This document shows positions 62,287 through 64,000 of a DNA stretch of 64,000 nucleotides, one piece after another. The stretch spans positions 124,001 to 188,000 of the forward strand of contig NZ_JAHWGP010000004.1 in assembly GCF_020873915.1 (NCBI RefSeq). Direction: 5' to 3'. A program made the translations under genes and the position numbers. Numbering within the stretch: position 1 is the first letter of the stretch; every line of letters starts with the position of its first letter. The DNA comes from Streptomyces sp. DH5 (GTDB taxonomy: Bacteria; Actinomycetota; Actinomycetes; Streptomycetales; Streptomycetaceae). The notes below the pieces were generated by a model. It ran no database searches, had not been told where the DNA came from, and saw only the letters and a list, made by a program, of their open reading frames with translations.

Positions 62287-62290
<4 letters not shown>
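61853..62290 (+). CDS. Possible leader ORF coupled to mmsA
   Basis: ATG 61853 follows GAAGGGA with good spacing and reads AYDPITQGRIGVDPVTGPPS, host-like for the first 50 codons. Codon use then becomes irregular. The frame remains open for 145 codons and its stop overlaps the mmsA ATG (ATGA). The overlap suggests a real coupled gene, while the poor codon use of the last 90 codons suggests a shorter peptide, a decayed gene or chance. Confidence 0.3.
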
Positions 62291-63789
<1,499 letters not shown>

Positions 63790-63802
63790 GCCCGCCCACC
63801 AC

Positions 63803-64000
63803 TCACCCCACCCGGCCGGGACCGTGCTCACCTCCACGGTCCCGGCCGACCACCCGCAACCTCTCCGGCGGTACGGTCCACTCCCGTCCTCCGCCCACCG
63901 GCCGCACGAACGCGGTCGGACGCGACCGCTGATCCCCTCGCCAGGGAGGCACGTACGGGGTGACGTCCTGGAGCACCCCGATCCGCCCCGAATCCGGATC
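63803..64000 (-). CDS. Small conserved protein, 5' part beyond window
   Basis: The last 65 residues are visible: GRIGVLQDVTPYVPPWRGDQ then FVRPVGGGREWTVPPERLRV. This matches my memory of short Streptomyces proteins with a V-D-x-R-G-R-V-G-V and GGGREW pattern and no known function. The start lies past position 64000. The C-terminal 18 codons overlap the hairpin that ends mmsA. Confidence 0.6.
   Translation of the reverse strand, partial: DPDSGRIGVLQDVTPYVPPWRGDQRSRPTAFVRPVGGGREWTVPPERLRVVGRDRGGEHGPGRVG
63814..63847. terminator. mmsA terminator hairpin
   Basis: GGCCGGGACCGTG (63814-63826) and CACGGTCCCGGCC (63835-63847) form a perfect 13-bp stem with an 8-nt loop, 24 bp after the mmsA stop. 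Confidence 0.88.

Overview
The base composition is very high in GC, third codon positions are strongly G/C, many genes start with GTG after a GGAGG-type ribosome binding site, and ATGA/GTGA gene overlaps are common. The gene families (DUF397 and helix-turn-helix pairs, BldC-like protein, peptidase S37, secreted peptidase inhibitor I36, ECF41 sigma factor) are those of Streptomyces. From memory, the order phosphatase, agmatinase, ABC exporter, GH3 enzyme, ribose operon, RecD2, citrate synthase, CopA/CopZ, mmsA resembles the S. coelicolor core chromosome near SCO2771 down to SCO2726. I could not check that alignment.

Layout. 1-6.7 kb: a phosphatase (cut by the window edge), a PucR regulator divergent from an agmatinase and a thiamine-diphosphate enzyme, a TetR regulator and a secreted inhibitor-like protein. 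7.1-13.1 kb: an accessory patch with an RloA-like ATPase, a truncated RloB, the last residues of an HsdS, a four-gene helix-turn-helix/DUF397 cassette, a motor-only HsdR fragment and a headless YgjP-type metallopeptidase. I read this as the wreck of a type I restriction locus. 13.1-25.1 kb: secreted or envelope functions (endonuclease I, single-chain ABC exporter, S37 peptidase, lipoprotein, a Ser/Thr kinase with a LamG domain, a GH3 glycosidase). 25.4-31.4 kb: LysR regulators (one frameshifted), an EamA exporter, VOC and cupin proteins, a TIM-barrel isomerase and a 118-bp tandem repeat.

31.4-42.3 kb holds two LacI-controlled sugar loci. The first is a LacI regulator divergent from a three-gene operon (Gfo/Idh dehydrogenase, DUF993, TIM-barrel isomerase), with AAGCGCTT-core operators. 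The second is a ribose-type operon transcribed leftward, rbsR-rbsA-rbsCB-rbsK-rbsD, in which permease and binding protein are one polypeptide. A tandem pair of AATCGATT-core operators precedes it.

42.3-52 kb is mixed: a HigBA-type toxin-antitoxin pair with a G-tract frameshift in the toxin, a decayed copy of an ankyrin/HEAT protein, a 16-bp x 8 tandem repeat, an ECF41 sigma factor with matching divergent promoters shared with an AhpD-like gene, an anti-sigma-like ATPase, a helix-turn-helix plus two DUF397 genes, and a GntR/YtrA-DUF1648 pair. 52-64 kb is core-like: RecD2, citrate synthase, a CopA-CopZ copper operon behind a palindromic CsoR-type operator, a zinc alcohol dehydrogenase, a BldC-like protein and methylmalonate-semialdehyde dehydrogenase. 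No rRNA, tRNA, CRISPR array or intact insertion sequence was seen.
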